A stretch of 64,000 nt of DNA from Eubacterium nodatum ATCC 33099 (GCA_000510425.1 AZKM01000019.1:54377-118376); one strand, 5' to 3'; shown: positions 9,707 through 19,253, counted from the first letter of the stretch. Notes: generated by a model from the sequence alone, not told the origin. Program-made: numbers and translations.

Positions 9707-10510
9707 CTATTTCAATTTTTTAATTGATTCACTTTCAGATAGTATCTTCATTTGTTCAATAGCTATTGCATTTAATTTTTCCAATCTTTCAGATTGGCTC
9801 ATGCCTTCATTTATAAATACCGCATTAAGATTCTCAAGATTAGAAAGGCAGACAAGCTGTGATATATCCGCATAATCTCTAATATTGCCTTTTAAATCTG
9901 GATTTTCATCACGCCACTCCTTAGCTGTTATTCCAAACAGAGAAACATTAAGAATATCCGCTTCACTTGCATAAATAAAATTGATTTTTTCTTTTGAAAG
10001 TTTATCCGGTACAAGTTTGTTTTTAATGGCATCTGTGTGAATTCTATAATTGATTTTTGCCAAATTTCTCTTAATATCCCATCCTAACTTCTTTTGTTCT
10101 TCTTCCTTTAGGCGTTCAAATTCCTTGATTAAATATAATTTAAAGTATGGCGATACCCAAGAAGCAAACTCAAATGCTATATCTTTATGAGCATAAGTTC
10201 CACCATATCTTCCTGCTCTCGCAACGATACCGATAGAATTAGTTTTTTCCACCCATTGCTTGACCGATAATATAAAACGGTTAAAACCTGCTTCATTTTT
10301 AATTCCCTCGAATTCGGGGGAATTAAAATTCGTGTTATACATTTCTTCCCAAATACCTAAAAACTCTATTGTATTCTTGTTTCTGAGCCACTTTTCAATC
10401 AAAGCAGAACCGTTCTCAATATTTCTAACCATATCCGTTAAAGAAATATAATCTCTATTGTCTATGGCAATAATGCTGATTTCTGAACCTTCAACATTTA
10501 TTTTAGACAT
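9707..10510 (-). CDS. KilA-N domain protein, probable DNA-binding regulator
   Basis: A 267-residue protein. Residues about 10-115 match a KilA-N domain: ISLTDMVRN, then IEKWLRNKNTIEFLGIWEEMYN, and later VARAGRYGGTYAHKDIAFEFASWVSPYFKLYLIKEFERL. The remainder is helical. KilA-N proteins occur in phages and mobile elements and bind DNA; the target is unknown. The ATG at 10510 is chosen because GAGGTGAT lies 3 bases upstream; a TTG that would extend the protein is part of that ribosome binding site. It has its own promoter (10547-10575) and terminator (9646-9680), so it is a single-gene unit inserted in the transfer operon and may control element A. Confidence 0.85.
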   Translation of the reverse strand: MSKINVEGSEISIIAIDNRDYISLTDMVRNIENGSALIEKWLRNKNTIEFLGIWEEMYNTNFNSPEFEGIKNEAGFNRFILSVKQWVEKTNSIGIVARAGRYGGTYAHKDIAFEFASWVSPYFKLYLIKEFERLKEEEQKKLGWDIKRNLAKINYRIHTDAIKNKLVPDKLSKEKINFIYASEADILNVSLFGITAKEWRDENPDLKGNIRDYADISQLVCLSNLENLNAVFINEGMSQSERLEKLNAIAIEQMKILSESESIKKLK

Positions 10511-10520
10511 ATAATCACCT

Positions 10521-10575
10521 CTCAATCATTAAATTGATTACTTTGCATTATAGCATTTTTAGAGCATTTTTTCCA
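10521..10575 (-). promoter_or_regulatory. Promoter of the KilA-N gene with an imperfect palindrome
   Basis: On the minus strand TATAAT (10547-10552) lies 17 bases after TGGAAA (10570-10575). Between the -10 and the ribosome binding site is an imperfect palindrome (TCAAT...ATTGA, about 10522-10538), a plausible autoregulatory operator. Confidence 0.55.
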
Positions 10576-10594
10576 CGCTGAAATTCGTGCTGTC

Positions 10595-12301
10595 TTACTT
10601 GCGATATGTCAAAACCGCTTCTTTTATCTCATTTTCAATCGCATCTAAAAATTCTTTCTTAGATGATTTACCCTGAGCAATATCAGATAATTCCATTTCC
10701 CACTTTGCTGTCGTTTCTGCCGACTTAAAGGTATCTGCTACAATCGTTACAAGGCTGATTCCTTTATGCGTTGCAATTAGATTCTTCTTATCTCTTTCGA
10801 CAAATCTCTTAAAGATTAGATTTTCAATAATTCCTGCCCTTGTTGCCGGAGTGCCAAGACCTTTTCTTTCTACCTCTACACCTTTTTCTAAGGCATCATT
10901 TCCCGCAATCTCCATAGACTTTAAGAGCGTATCTTCCGTAAAGTGTTTTGGAGGTTGGGTAAATTTCTCTTTAATATTTTTATTATCAATGCTTATAACA
11001 TCGCCTACCTTTACATCAGGAAGCTCTATGTCCTCATTCTTCTTAGACTTGTATTCTTTAAGGTATTTGCTAAAGCCTTCATCCTTAATTACCTTACCTG
11101 AACTTGTAAATTCAAAACCGTCAAATGAAGCTACAATCTTTGTTGTATTTTCAATAAGCGGATAGCCTACACTTGCATGAAATTTATCGGATATAAGGAA
11201 GTAAACTTTTGCTTCACTTAAAGGTAATTCAGAAATATCTTCTTTTACTGAACTGATTGTCGGTATGATTGCATGATGGTCCGTAATCTTTTTAGAGTTA
11301 AATACTACCTTGATACGCTCTGTATCAAAGTCATTTTTACCCAAAATGTTGTTGACTGTACTCACAATCATATCCTCTGTTAAACATCTGCTGTCTGTTC
11401 TGGGGTAAGTAATCAGTTTCTTTTCATACAGGCTTTGAGTATAGTCAAGTGTCTGCTTGGCACTATATCCAAAATATTTATTGCACTCCCTTTGAAGCGT
11501 TGTCAAATCGAAAGGCAAATCGGGCTTTGTAATTTTTTCTTTTTGAATAATATCGGTTATTTCAATCTTATCGCCTACTAAATTTAAGAGCTGTTCAGCA
11601 GCAACTTCATCATCAATTCTATCCGTTGATAGTGTAAAATCATTTGTAGCAAGCTCCACTGCATAATATTTTTCTTTCTTAAAGTTTGCTATCTCATCAT
11701 CTCTTTTTACAATCATGGCAAGGGTAGGTGTCTGCACTCTGCCAACACTGTAATTTTGCTGATACAGACAAGAGTAGAGCCTACTAATATTCATTCCGAC
11801 TAACCAATCCGCAATAGCTCTTGCCTGTGCCGATTCAAAGAGATTGTCATAGTCCTTTCCATCTTTTAGATTATCAAAGCCCTCTTTAATAGCACTATCT
11901 TCCATAGATGAAATCCAAAGGCGTTTCATCTTCTTTTTGCATTTAGCTTCGTTATATACAAGTCTAAAAATGCTTTCTCCCTCACGACCTGCGTCGCACG
12001 CATTGATAACCATATCAATCTCTTTATCATTCATCAGCTTTTTAAGGATGTTAAACTGTTTCCTCGTGGATTTTGCTATCTCATACTTATAGTTCTTTGG
12101 AACAATCGGTAAATCTGTAATATTCCATTTAGCATATTTTTCATCATAAGCGTCCGGATTTGCCATTTGAATTAGGTGTCCAACGCACCAGCTCACCCTA
12201 TATCCGTTTCCTTCATAATATCCGTCTTTCTTTTTATTTGCTCCAATAACCTTTGCAATGGAGATTGCAACACTCGGCTTTTCTGCAATAACTAACTTCA
12301 T
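10595..12301 (-). CDS. topB: DNA topoisomerase III (type IA), short ICE form
   Basis: A 568-residue type IA topoisomerase. The TOPRIM domain begins MKLVIAEKPSVA, with acidic motif CDAGREGESIFR near residue 100. RALGNAR-type motifs follow (ESAQARAIADWLVGMNISRLYS). The active-site region is KLITYPRTDSR, with Tyr as nucleophile. The C-terminal part contains HFTEDTLL and GLGTPATRAGIIE. It ends shortly after the core, without zinc ribbons, so it is shorter than many chromosomal enzymes. ATG at 12301 is used because AGGAGGAAAACACAG precedes it. Conjugative topoisomerases of this family resolve single-strand links during transfer or replication. Element B's copy is cut at the equivalent of residue ~468 by a fusion. 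Confidence 0.93.
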   Translation of the reverse strand: MKLVIAEKPSVAISIAKVIGANKKKDGYYEGNGYRVSWCVGHLIQMANPDAYDEKYAKWNITDLPIVPKNYKYEIAKSTRKQFNILKKLMNDKEIDMVINACDAGREGESIFRLVYNEAKCKKKMKRLWISSMEDSAIKEGFDNLKDGKDYDNLFESAQARAIADWLVGMNISRLYSCLYQQNYSVGRVQTPTLAMIVKRDDEIANFKKEKYYAVELATNDFTLSTDRIDDEVAAEQLLNLVGDKIEITDIIQKEKITKPDLPFDLTTLQRECNKYFGYSAKQTLDYTQSLYEKKLITYPRTDSRCLTEDMIVSTVNNILGKNDFDTERIKVVFNSKKITDHHAIIPTISSVKEDISELPLSEAKVYFLISDKFHASVGYPLIENTTKIVASFDGFEFTSSGKVIKDEGFSKYLKEYKSKKNEDIELPDVKVGDVISIDNKNIKEKFTQPPKHFTEDTLLKSMEIAGNDALEKGVEVERKGLGTPATRAGIIENLIFKRFVERDKKNLIATHKGISLVTIVADTFKSAETTAKWEMELSDIAQGKSSKKEFLDAIENEIKEAVLTYRK

Positions 12302-12325
12302 CTGTGTTTTCCTCCTGTTATAAAT

Positions 12326-12360
12326 CAAAATAGGGCGAAAGATTTTACTCTCCCGCCCTA
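12326..12360 (-). terminator. Terminator after CD1107-family gene
   Basis: The minus strand reads AGGGCGGGAGA, a GTAAAA loop, then TCTTTCGCCCT and TATTTT. It lies between the CD1107 gene and topB and probably reduces topB transcription. Confidence 0.75.
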
Positions 12361-12395
12361 ACTTTGCACCCAAAACAATATGTTTTTAGGTGCGT

Positions 12396-13877
12396 TTATT
12401 CTTCATCATCTACTTCATCTGCATCATTTATTTCTTCCTCGCTTTCAGATTCAGAAAAGAAATCATCATCTTCCTCCTCTAAGGCTTCAAGTTCTTTATC
12501 TTCTTTCTTTTTCACAACCTTAAAATAGTAGCCTGCTCCTAATGCACCACCTACTACAAGAAGCAAAATAATATAGGTTCCTAAATTACCCTTTTCGTCC
12601 TTCTTCTCAGGCTTTACTTCTTCCTTAACAGGTTCTTCTTTTACTACTTCCTGCTTTGGTGCTTCTTTTTTCTCCACCATGTTTAAGAGATCATCTTCAG
12701 ATACTTCCGTAAGAAGCATTACATTCTCACTATCTTCATCATGATTGATGATTAAATAAAAGGTCTTACCGTTTTTCGTTTGAAAGGTAATAAACTGCCT
12801 TGCATCTGCCGAATACTGATCCGTTTCTTTGTTATCGCTGCTATCTCCATGATGAATCGGATACTCCTTATTTGCATTATCTTTATTCTCCGTAACGGAT
12901 GCTCTCGCCTTTGACGGAGATGAAGCTACTCCCTTGTTGGTGTTTACACTCTTACTTGCAGACCCCATTGATGAATCCTGACTGTTATTCGCAGGAGCTT
13001 TTGCCGTCAACTTATTGGGATAGCGAACTTCCTTTTCTTTCTCCTTTACTTCCGTTTTGCCTTTGCCGGTATCCTTTGTAGTATTACCTGAGCTTACCGA
13101 ATCCGATGAGCCTTTACCGGTACTACTTACAGAAGTCTGTGGTGTTTGAGGAGAAATACCTGAACTTGTCTTAATTCCGGAAATAGGATTAATCGGTGTA
13201 ACTGATTGTGATGTTACAGGAGCTTTATTTGTTTCAGTTGCCTTTTTCTCAAGCTCTTTCACCTTTTCCGTCAGCTTATCTATTTCCTTTTTCATATCTT
13301 CTGATAAGTCCTTATTTCCCTTATCTTTCTTCATTTTTTCTTTCAGGCTATCAATTTCATCTTCAAGGTCTTTAATTTTATTCTTTTGCTTATCACTTAA
13401 TTTGTCTTTATCCTTAAGTTCGCAATTTAACTTATCAAGTTTATCCTGAAGCTCTTTTGCCTCTTTTTCTATTTTTGAAATATCGTCTTTAGAAAGCTCT
13501 GTCTGCGTTCCCTTATCCTTAACCTCTATCTTTGCTACCTTACGGATAATCTCATCTTTTCCATCTCCCTTTACCTCATAAAACAGAAATTCATCAATGA
13601 ATTTCATATTATCAGGAAGCATTGGAAGATCTCCGCTATCAATAAGTTGTCCTTTCTCAGCCTTTATCTTTTCTTCCTTAAAGACCTTTTCATCTTCAAA
13701 GACATACCTTACATTTACTTCAACTTCCGTTTGAACAGCTTCGTTTTTTGTTGGAGCTTCAGACTTTTGCTCCTGTGCATAAACAACCGTCCAAAGACCT
13801 AAAATACAACTAATACTTACAATTACCGCAAGTGCTACCGTCCAAAACTTATTATTCTTTTTCAAACTGGTTTTCAT
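12396..13877 (-). CDS. CD1107-family mobile-element surface protein (DUF4366 type)
   Basis: A 493-residue membrane-anchored protein. The first ~35 residues are a signal peptide (KKNNKFWTVALAVIVSISCILGLW, ending near VYA). A folded segment follows (VRYVFEDEKVF, GDLPMLPDNMKFIDEFLFYEVKGDG), then a Lys/Glu coiled coil at about 130-215, a Ser/Thr/Gly-rich linker, and the conserved block ARQFITFQTKNGKTFYLIINHDE...LLTEVSEDDLLNMVE. One transmembrane helix lies near 435-455, followed by a short acidic tail. It is most likely an extracellular accessory subunit of the transfer machine. ATG at 13877 follows AAGGAGAAAATAA. It overlaps the DUF4315 gene by 26 bases. A paralogue with the same layout is at 37739-39343. 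Confidence 0.85.
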   Translation of the reverse strand: MKTSLKKNNKFWTVALAVIVSISCILGLWTVVYAQEQKSEAPTKNEAVQTEVEVNVRYVFEDEKVFKEEKIKAEKGQLIDSGDLPMLPDNMKFIDEFLFYEVKGDGKDEIIRKVAKIEVKDKGTQTELSKDDISKIEKEAKELQDKLDKLNCELKDKDKLSDKQKNKIKDLEDEIDSLKEKMKKDKGNKDLSEDMKKEIDKLTEKVKELEKKATETNKAPVTSQSVTPINPISGIKTSSGISPQTPQTSVSSTGKGSSDSVSSGNTTKDTGKGKTEVKEKEKEVRYPNKLTAKAPANNSQDSSMGSASKSVNTNKGVASSPSKARASVTENKDNANKEYPIHHGDSSDNKETDQYSADARQFITFQTKNGKTFYLIINHDEDSENVMLLTEVSEDDLLNMVEKKEAPKQEVVKEEPVKEEVKPEKKDEKGNLGTYIILLLVVGGALGAGYYFKVVKKKEDKELEALEEEDDDFFSESESEEEINDADEVDDEE

Positions 13878-14091
13878 TTATTTTCTCCTTTTTCATTTCT
13901 GCTTTTTGTCTGTTTACCTTTGCCATCAAATCGCTGATTGTGATGTTATTCTTTCTGCAAATCGCTATGATTTCTTCATTTTCAAGCTCTTCTTCACGAA
14001 TGAATAAAGGCTCCAATTCTTCATCAATCAGAGTCTTTTTATCCTTTAACTTCTTTATTCTGTTTTTTACTGCTATCAGTTCCTTTTTCAA
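13852..14091 (-). CDS. DUF4315-family small coiled-coil protein
   Basis: A 79-residue protein of two charged helices around the segment NEEIIAICRKNNITISDLMAKVN, as in DUF4315 proteins of C. difficile-type conjugative transposons. The start is TTG at 14091, preceded by AGGAGGTAAGAAT. It lies between the CD1108 hydrolase and the CD1107 surface protein and its 3' end overlaps the latter, so the three are probably translationally coupled. No enzymatic motif is visible; a structural or scaffold role is inferred from position. Confidence 0.8.
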   Translation of the reverse strand: MKKELIAVKNRIKKLKDKKTLIDEELEPLFIREEELENEEIIAICRKNNITISDLMAKVNRQKAEMKKEKINENQFEKE

Positions 14092-14102
14092 ATTCTTACC
14101 TC

Positions 14103-16235
14103 CTATTTCTTTACATTTGGCGGAAAACCGAATCCTACGGGATGGTGCTTACAAAATGTTGCTATCCAATCATCTAAGGTAGTTACTCTTATTCGACCGA
14201 TGTTATCAATCACTTTTCCATCTCCAATGTAAATACCTACATGACCATAGGTAAGCCCTGCACTGCTTCCGCTACTGCTGCTTTCGACTGCCACAAGCAT
14301 TCCCACTTTTAGCTTTGACCTGTCTGATGTAAAGGTATAGTTTCGGTACATATCACAGGCATTCCCGCCTATATATCCAAGTCCTGCATTTTGATAGACC
14401 TGTGATACCCACATGGCACACCAGCCTGCACCCGGAGATGGCGTAATGTATGCAGCATTAACAATCTTCTTTTGTACTTCCGTAGATGCCTCATACTCTT
14501 TTCCACCGCCGATACCTCCATTTGCACTGATAAGGTCAGAATTACCAAAGGCTTCTCTCATATTACCTTGTGCAAGGAACAAGGCTTCATAGTGCTTTAG
14601 ATTATCGGGATAGTTTGCAAAGACCTTTCGGATAATGCTGTCCATCTCTTTTTTATGAAGCGTTACGATGAGTTTTTTATACTCATAAAGTTCTTCGTGG
14701 CTTTCGGTATATTCATTGCCATCTTCATCGGTATAGGTTTTTGTAACCGTCCTGTATCTGATTTCAATTTCTTCCCTATACTCAAGGTCATACATGGAAT
14801 CAAATAATTCTTTTAATATGGATTCTACTTCCGATACACTCTTTACCTCTCCGCACCTTGATGTAATGTAGGATAAAAGCTCATGAACATTATGACCGAT
14901 ATACTCTGTGTTATTTAAGATGTACTCATCATAGCCGGGATGGTTACTTTTGACATTATCAACCTCATTTTGAAGTTCCTTTTCCATAGCAGAAAAGTTC
15001 TGATTGATTTCGCTTAGGACATTTGGCTTTGATAAATAGTTTGTTGTAAGCACAGAGCTTGTAGAATTCATAAAGCCTGTCATTCCCGTTCCTGCAAAGT
15101 TAATCACAAAAGTCCCTAAGATAATGATACCTATGAAAATAAGCATTAGTCCTTTTGCTTTTCGGATAATCATATCCTTTGAGCTTTTCAGTGTTCCGAT
15201 AAGTCCCTCTTTAATTCGATCTCTAAGCCTTGACTTATTCTCACGAGAAATTGCTGCCTTTACCTGATTTTTCTTTTGAAATCTTTTATATGCACTTGCT
15301 CTTTTATACTCATCCGTCTTTTTCAGTTCCTTTTTGGCATCACGAAATTCCAACTTTGACTTACGCTTTCTGATTTTATAGTCCTTTTTCGTAAGGTCAT
15401 AACCTTTATTCGCTTTTTTCCTATCCGAGTAATTCTTTATGCCATGAATGAGTTTTGAGCTTGTATCTGCTGTCTTTTCTCCTGCCTCTACACCCTGATT
15501 TTCATCACTTCCATGAGATAAGTAATCTCTTACGGTTTCACTTCCTTTGGCAAGTCCTGAAAGGGCAGATACCTTTACCATATCTTTTTTTAGCTTTTTC
15601 TTTTGGTCTTTTGATAGGCTGCTATCAACTTTTTCGCTGACAGCATCTTTTCCCGCCTTTTTATCTTCAGTCTTATTTTCCTTTGGTGCATCGTCCTTTT
15701 TCCTTGTATAAAGGCTTTCGGTATAGTTTTTTCTCTTATAATTTTTCTTTTGAGCTTTTTGGCTTTTTGAGAAGCTATTTGTATTTTCTGCTTTATGATG
15801 AAGATTATCCTCGACATCATAGGCTGACTCAAAATAATCGCTATCCCTAAAGTCATTGTCGTATCTGTCTATAATCCCATCATTATCAAGTTCTTTTCCT
15901 AAAGGATCATAGATTTTTTCATCCTTAACCTCCGTAATATAATCTGATCTTCCCGTTTCAATTGCGGAATTTACGTCTCCCTTATCTGAATCTCTATATT
16001 TTTCGTTTCTCTTGGATGTTCCATAAGACTTTTCATTATCAGCACTTACCTTACTTGTTTTTTCATGCACTTTATCCTGAAACCGTTCTTTCTCATGAAC
16101 GATTTTACCTCTGTAATCATCGTTATGTTTTAGCTTACTTTCTTCAGGTATCGTATCTGTTTTACTATGAAACATCTCTCTTTCAAGGCTTGCCTTATGC
16201 CTTTCCTTAAAATCCTTTTTCAGCTTCTTTCCCAT
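14103..16235 (-). CDS. CD1108-family transfer protein with CHAP-like peptidoglycan hydrolase domain
   Basis: A 710-residue protein. A long basic cytoplasmic N-terminus carries a calcium-loop-like motif near residues 110-135 (ELDNDGIIDRYDNDFRDSD). One transmembrane helix near 360-385 (MLIFIGIIILGTFVINF) precedes an external VirB8/CwlT-like region (NFSAMEKELQNEVDNV, YILNNTEYIGHNVHELLSYI). The C-terminal hydrolase domain has Cys in GWCAMWVSQVY (~606) and His in YGHVGIYIGDGKVI (~664), an amidase/CHAP arrangement. It probably opens the cell wall for the transfer channel. The start follows a GAGGT site. It is near contiguous with the VirB4 gene upstream. The element B paralogue ends in an NlpC/P60 domain instead. 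Confidence 0.87.
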   Translation of the reverse strand: MGKKLKKDFKERHKASLEREMFHSKTDTIPEESKLKHNDDYRGKIVHEKERFQDKVHEKTSKVSADNEKSYGTSKRNEKYRDSDKGDVNSAIETGRSDYITEVKDEKIYDPLGKELDNDGIIDRYDNDFRDSDYFESAYDVEDNLHHKAENTNSFSKSQKAQKKNYKRKNYTESLYTRKKDDAPKENKTEDKKAGKDAVSEKVDSSLSKDQKKKLKKDMVKVSALSGLAKGSETVRDYLSHGSDENQGVEAGEKTADTSSKLIHGIKNYSDRKKANKGYDLTKKDYKIRKRKSKLEFRDAKKELKKTDEYKRASAYKRFQKKNQVKAAISRENKSRLRDRIKEGLIGTLKSSKDMIIRKAKGLMLIFIGIIILGTFVINFAGTGMTGFMNSTSSVLTTNYLSKPNVLSEINQNFSAMEKELQNEVDNVKSNHPGYDEYILNNTEYIGHNVHELLSYITSRCGEVKSVSEVESILKELFDSMYDLEYREEIEIRYRTVTKTYTDEDGNEYTESHEELYEYKKLIVTLHKKEMDSIIRKVFANYPDNLKHYEALFLAQGNMREAFGNSDLISANGGIGGGKEYEASTEVQKKIVNAAYITPSPGAGWCAMWVSQVYQNAGLGYIGGNACDMYRNYTFTSDRSKLKVGMLVAVESSSSGSSAGLTYGHVGIYIGDGKVIDNIGRIRVTTLDDWIATFCKHHPVGFGFPPNVKK

Positions 16236-16238
16236 AGG

Positions 16239-18668
16239 CTACCTCACTTCTTCCGGCTTGGTAGTCATCTTCTGATATAAAATTGTATCTTTCGGAAACT
16301 TATCAAGGAAAGGCACAATGGTATTTCCAAAGAATAAGAGTCCCTCACCCTCATTTGAATTAGTAACATATCTGAGCTGTGGAAGTGAGATTTTAAGTTT
16401 TCTTGCAAGTATCTCTCTATCTCCCGATGCTTGATTTAGCATTAAGACAAAGTCTGTATTGTCAAAGATATTTTCTATCTCCTTACTCATAAGTAGGTCT
16501 TTGACATTCTGCGTAATACCTGTTGGAATACCTCCCCATTTACGAAATCTTTTCCAAATCTCTACGGAATAGGATGCTGTCTGCTCATCTTTTAAAAGCA
16601 AATGGAACTCGTCGATATAGTACCTTGTAGCCTTGTTTCCTCTGTTTTGTGATACCTTATTCCACACCTGATCCTGAATAACAAGCATTCCTATTTTCTT
16701 TAACTGACTTCCAAGTTCTTTAATATCAAAGCAAAGGAGCTTCTTATTTAAATCCACATTTGACCTGTGATTAAAGACATTAAGAGAACCCGATACATAG
16801 ATTTCCATCTCTGTTGCCAGCTTCTTACCAACCTTTTCTTCCTGTCCTTTTAACATATCGTATAGGTCTTGCAGTATTGGCATATTACAAGGCTCTGGGT
16901 TTTCAAAATACTTTTCATAAATTTTAGGCAGGCATCTATCTATAACGGACTTTTCTTCTGCTGTAAGTCCACTACCGCCAACTACAAGCTCAAGCATACT
17001 CATGATAAAGTTTGCCTTGTCTTTAAGAGGTGCGTCCCCATCTCCATAATTTGAATTTATATCAAGGGGATTCAGGTAATCCTTTGACTTACTGCTGACC
17101 TTAATGACTTCTCCCTTAAACTGCCTTACAAGGTTTCCATACTCTCCTTCCGGATCGCAGATAATCACATCATCATCCGTTACTAAAATCGCATTTGCCA
17201 TTTCTCTTTTGGCACTAAAGGATTTACCGCTGCCCGGAGTTCCGAGGATTAGACCGTTTGGGTTCTTTAATTTCTTTCTATCTGCCATAATCAGGTTATG
17301 GCTTAGGGCATTTAGTCCGTAGTAAAGACTATTACTTGAATTGATAAAAAGCTCCTCTGTGGTAAATGGCATAAATACTGCCGTTGATGAGCTTGTCAGT
17401 CCTCTATCTATCTCAATCTTATTTACACCAAGAGGCAACACGCTCACTAAACCTTGTTCCTGAGAATGGTCAAGTCTTTTCAGCTTACAGTTATGCTTAT
17501 TTGCAATGGAGCTTATTTGAGCAATTGTGTTATCGAGCTTTTGCACTGTCCTTGCAAAGTTCATAAAGACGATACTTACCACAAACATTCGCTCATCTCT
17601 TGTCTGCAAGTCTTTTAAGAGGCTCTTTACATCCTCACCATAGGTAATTAAGTCTGATGGAAGAATGTCCATATCATAACCGCTTCTTACCGCCTTCTTA
17701 TTTTCTTCAATCCTCATCTTATCAATATCGGTGTTTTTTCGTTTTACCATCTTAATGGCTTCCGATTGGTCGATTGCCCTAATATGAAAGGAAATATTGA
17801 TGTTATCGTCAATATCCAAAAACTCGGATAACATCCTATCTGAAAGCTCACTGGCAAGGATTTGAAAATGACTCGTTGCTCCGATGAATTTGCCAAACTT
17901 AAAGTATCTACTCGGTGTAAAGTTAAACTCATCAGGCACAATATATGTCTTTGTGCTTTCTCTTTTCTTTAGGTCTTTATAGGAAAATTCAAATGTTTTA
18001 TTTGGATTTAAAACATCATGAAGTATCTTTAGCCTTTCTTCTCCGTTTAGGCTTTCTGCTCTCACACCCATGCTCTTTAGATTAGATAATATATCTATCT
18101 CCAGTCTTTCAAGTTTTGATGTTGCCTGCTCTAAATTATCCGCTTCCACTGTAAAGGTTACATACTTTGATTTTTTAAGTCCGTTATTTCCCTTTACAAT
18201 CTGGCTTTTAAGCATCTCTCTAAATTCAAAGCGTATATCGTCAAAACCGTCCTTTTTATCCGGTATCTGAATTGCCGACTTCATTTCTTCGTTTCGTCCG
18301 AGCTGATTGATATATGAAAACTCAATGCTGATGCTCGGATCAAAGGAATTTAGAAAGTTTGCAAACTGATTAAAAATCAAGTCCCTATCTTCATCTAAGG
18401 CAAGCTGATAGTTAATGTCCTGAAAGGCTATACTTTTACTGAAGTGCCTTTCATCAAGCTGGCATATTCCGCTTTTTAAAAGCCTTAGATAGGGAATGGT
18501 ATCTTCTACCGTATATCTTTTCGGTTCTTTCTTAAAGATAAGGTCAAGGATTCCTCCCTTATCTTTTTTTGACTTGCAATTACTTTTCTTTAAGTCCCGC
18601 TTTTGACTTCTCAATGCCTTTTCGTTTTGCATGAGTTTTATTTGCTGAATTTTTCTTTTCTTGTTCAA
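16239..18668 (-). CDS. VirB4-like conjugation ATPase
   Basis: An 809-residue ATPase. Walker A is LGTPGSGKSFSAKRE near residue 478, followed by VIICDPEGEYGNLV. Walker B is TRYYIDEFHLLL near 685, with RFRKWGGIPTGITQNVKDLL after it, all typical of VirB4/TraE-type ATPases that power type IV secretion. The N-terminal ~450 residues are the family's membrane-proximal domain. The start is TTG at 18668, just after AAGGAGGTTTACC; it lies inside the PrgI gene, giving an 89-base overlap and likely coupling. The closest relative in the window is 42911-45388. Confidence 0.92.
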   Translation of the reverse strand: MNKKRKIQQIKLMQNEKALRSQKRDLKKSNCKSKKDKGGILDLIFKKEPKRYTVEDTIPYLRLLKSGICQLDERHFSKSIAFQDINYQLALDEDRDLIFNQFANFLNSFDPSISIEFSYINQLGRNEEMKSAIQIPDKKDGFDDIRFEFREMLKSQIVKGNNGLKKSKYVTFTVEADNLEQATSKLERLEIDILSNLKSMGVRAESLNGEERLKILHDVLNPNKTFEFSYKDLKKRESTKTYIVPDEFNFTPSRYFKFGKFIGATSHFQILASELSDRMLSEFLDIDDNINISFHIRAIDQSEAIKMVKRKNTDIDKMRIEENKKAVRSGYDMDILPSDLITYGEDVKSLLKDLQTRDERMFVVSIVFMNFARTVQKLDNTIAQISSIANKHNCKLKRLDHSQEQGLVSVLPLGVNKIEIDRGLTSSSTAVFMPFTTEELFINSSNSLYYGLNALSHNLIMADRKKLKNPNGLILGTPGSGKSFSAKREMANAILVTDDDVIICDPEGEYGNLVRQFKGEVIKVSSKSKDYLNPLDINSNYGDGDAPLKDKANFIMSMLELVVGGSGLTAEEKSVIDRCLPKIYEKYFENPEPCNMPILQDLYDMLKGQEEKVGKKLATEMEIYVSGSLNVFNHRSNVDLNKKLLCFDIKELGSQLKKIGMLVIQDQVWNKVSQNRGNKATRYYIDEFHLLLKDEQTASYSVEIWKRFRKWGGIPTGITQNVKDLLMSKEIENIFDNTDFVLMLNQASGDREILARKLKISLPQLRYVTNSNEGEGLLFFGNTIVPFLDKFPKDTILYQKMTTKPEEVR

Positions 18669-18969
18669 GGTAAACCTCCTTTCTCACTCTCTTTTTTGGC
18701 TGATAAAACTTATGAAGATAAATGTGCTTAAAGTATTTCTCAAATGTCAGTCCGTCTTTTTCAAATAGTGTGATGAAAAAGATAGGAAGCGTGGATACGA
18801 TAAGGAATATGACAGCTATGTCATTTGGCACAAACTTCCTCATAAATAAATAGACTGGTATTCCAACCAGTCCTGCAAGTGTGAAGCCTATGAGCTGCCT
18901 TTTCGTTAGGTTAAAAGCAACCTTTGTCTTTACCCTATTTAAGTCTTTAGGGATTGGTACATATGCCAT
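18580..18969 (-). CDS. PrgI-family inner-membrane transfer protein (VirB3-like position)
   Basis: A 129-residue protein starting MAYVPIPKDLNRVKTKVAFNLTKRQ, the PrgI-family signature. Two adjacent hydrophobic helices follow (LIGFTLAGLVGIPVYLF and DIAVIFLIVSTLPIFFITLF), then a basic cytoplasmic tail. PrgI proteins sit beside VirB4 in Gram-positive type IV systems, taking the place of VirB3. The basic tail extends across the VirB4 start codon. It lies 3 bases from the upstream small gene, within one operon. Confidence 0.9.
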   Translation of the reverse strand: MAYVPIPKDLNRVKTKVAFNLTKRQLIGFTLAGLVGIPVYLFMRKFVPNDIAVIFLIVSTLPIFFITLFEKDGLTFEKYFKHIYLHKFYQPKKRVRKEVYLEQEKKNSANKTHAKRKGIEKSKAGLKEK

Positions 18970-18972
18970 ATC

Positions 18973-19236
18973 TTACCTCCCATCTTCTTTACCCTTTGAC
19001 AGCTCCTCAAAGTGTTCATATACAGAGCCGATTTCTTCCTGAATAGTCGCAAGCTGTTCGTCTGTGTTCTTGTTATATCTTTGCTGCATTAGGTAAAAAT
19101 CGTTATGGCAGCGACCAATGTCCTCTGTTTTTTCTTCCAATTCTTCCACCTTATTATGAAGCTTGATCCTATCAATTATCGCCATAATACCTGCTCCGAT
19201 TACTACTGCTGTAAATATTGTTTTTCTTTTATTCAT
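18973..19236 (-). CDS. Small membrane-anchored coiled-coil protein
   Basis: An 87-residue protein with one N-terminal hydrophobic segment (TIFTAVVIGAGIMAIIDRI) and a charged helical remainder (KVEELEEKTEDIG, ATIQEEIGSVYEHFEELSKG). No named family is recognised. It lies between trbL and prgI, where element B has a 149-residue protein (45762-46211) with the same layout, so the position is conserved. A minor structural subunit of the channel is the likeliest role. Confidence 0.75.
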   Translation of the reverse strand: MNKRKTIFTAVVIGAGIMAIIDRIKLHNKVEELEEKTEDIGRCHNDFYLMQQRYNKNTDEQLATIQEEIGSVYEHFEELSKGKEDGR

Positions 19237-19253
19237 ACTATCTTTCCTTTCTT

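Noticed and set aside
10300-10330. Palindromic CCCTCGAATTCGGGGG inside the KilA-N gene
   Set aside because: It encodes conserved-looking residues (SPEFEG) and its resemblance to the hairpin near 23510 is short enough to be chance.
15590-15856. 88-codon same-strand alternative frame in the CHAP protein gene
   Set aside because: Only Lys/Ile/Arg-rich low-complexity sequence and no good ribosome binding site, so not treated as overprinted.
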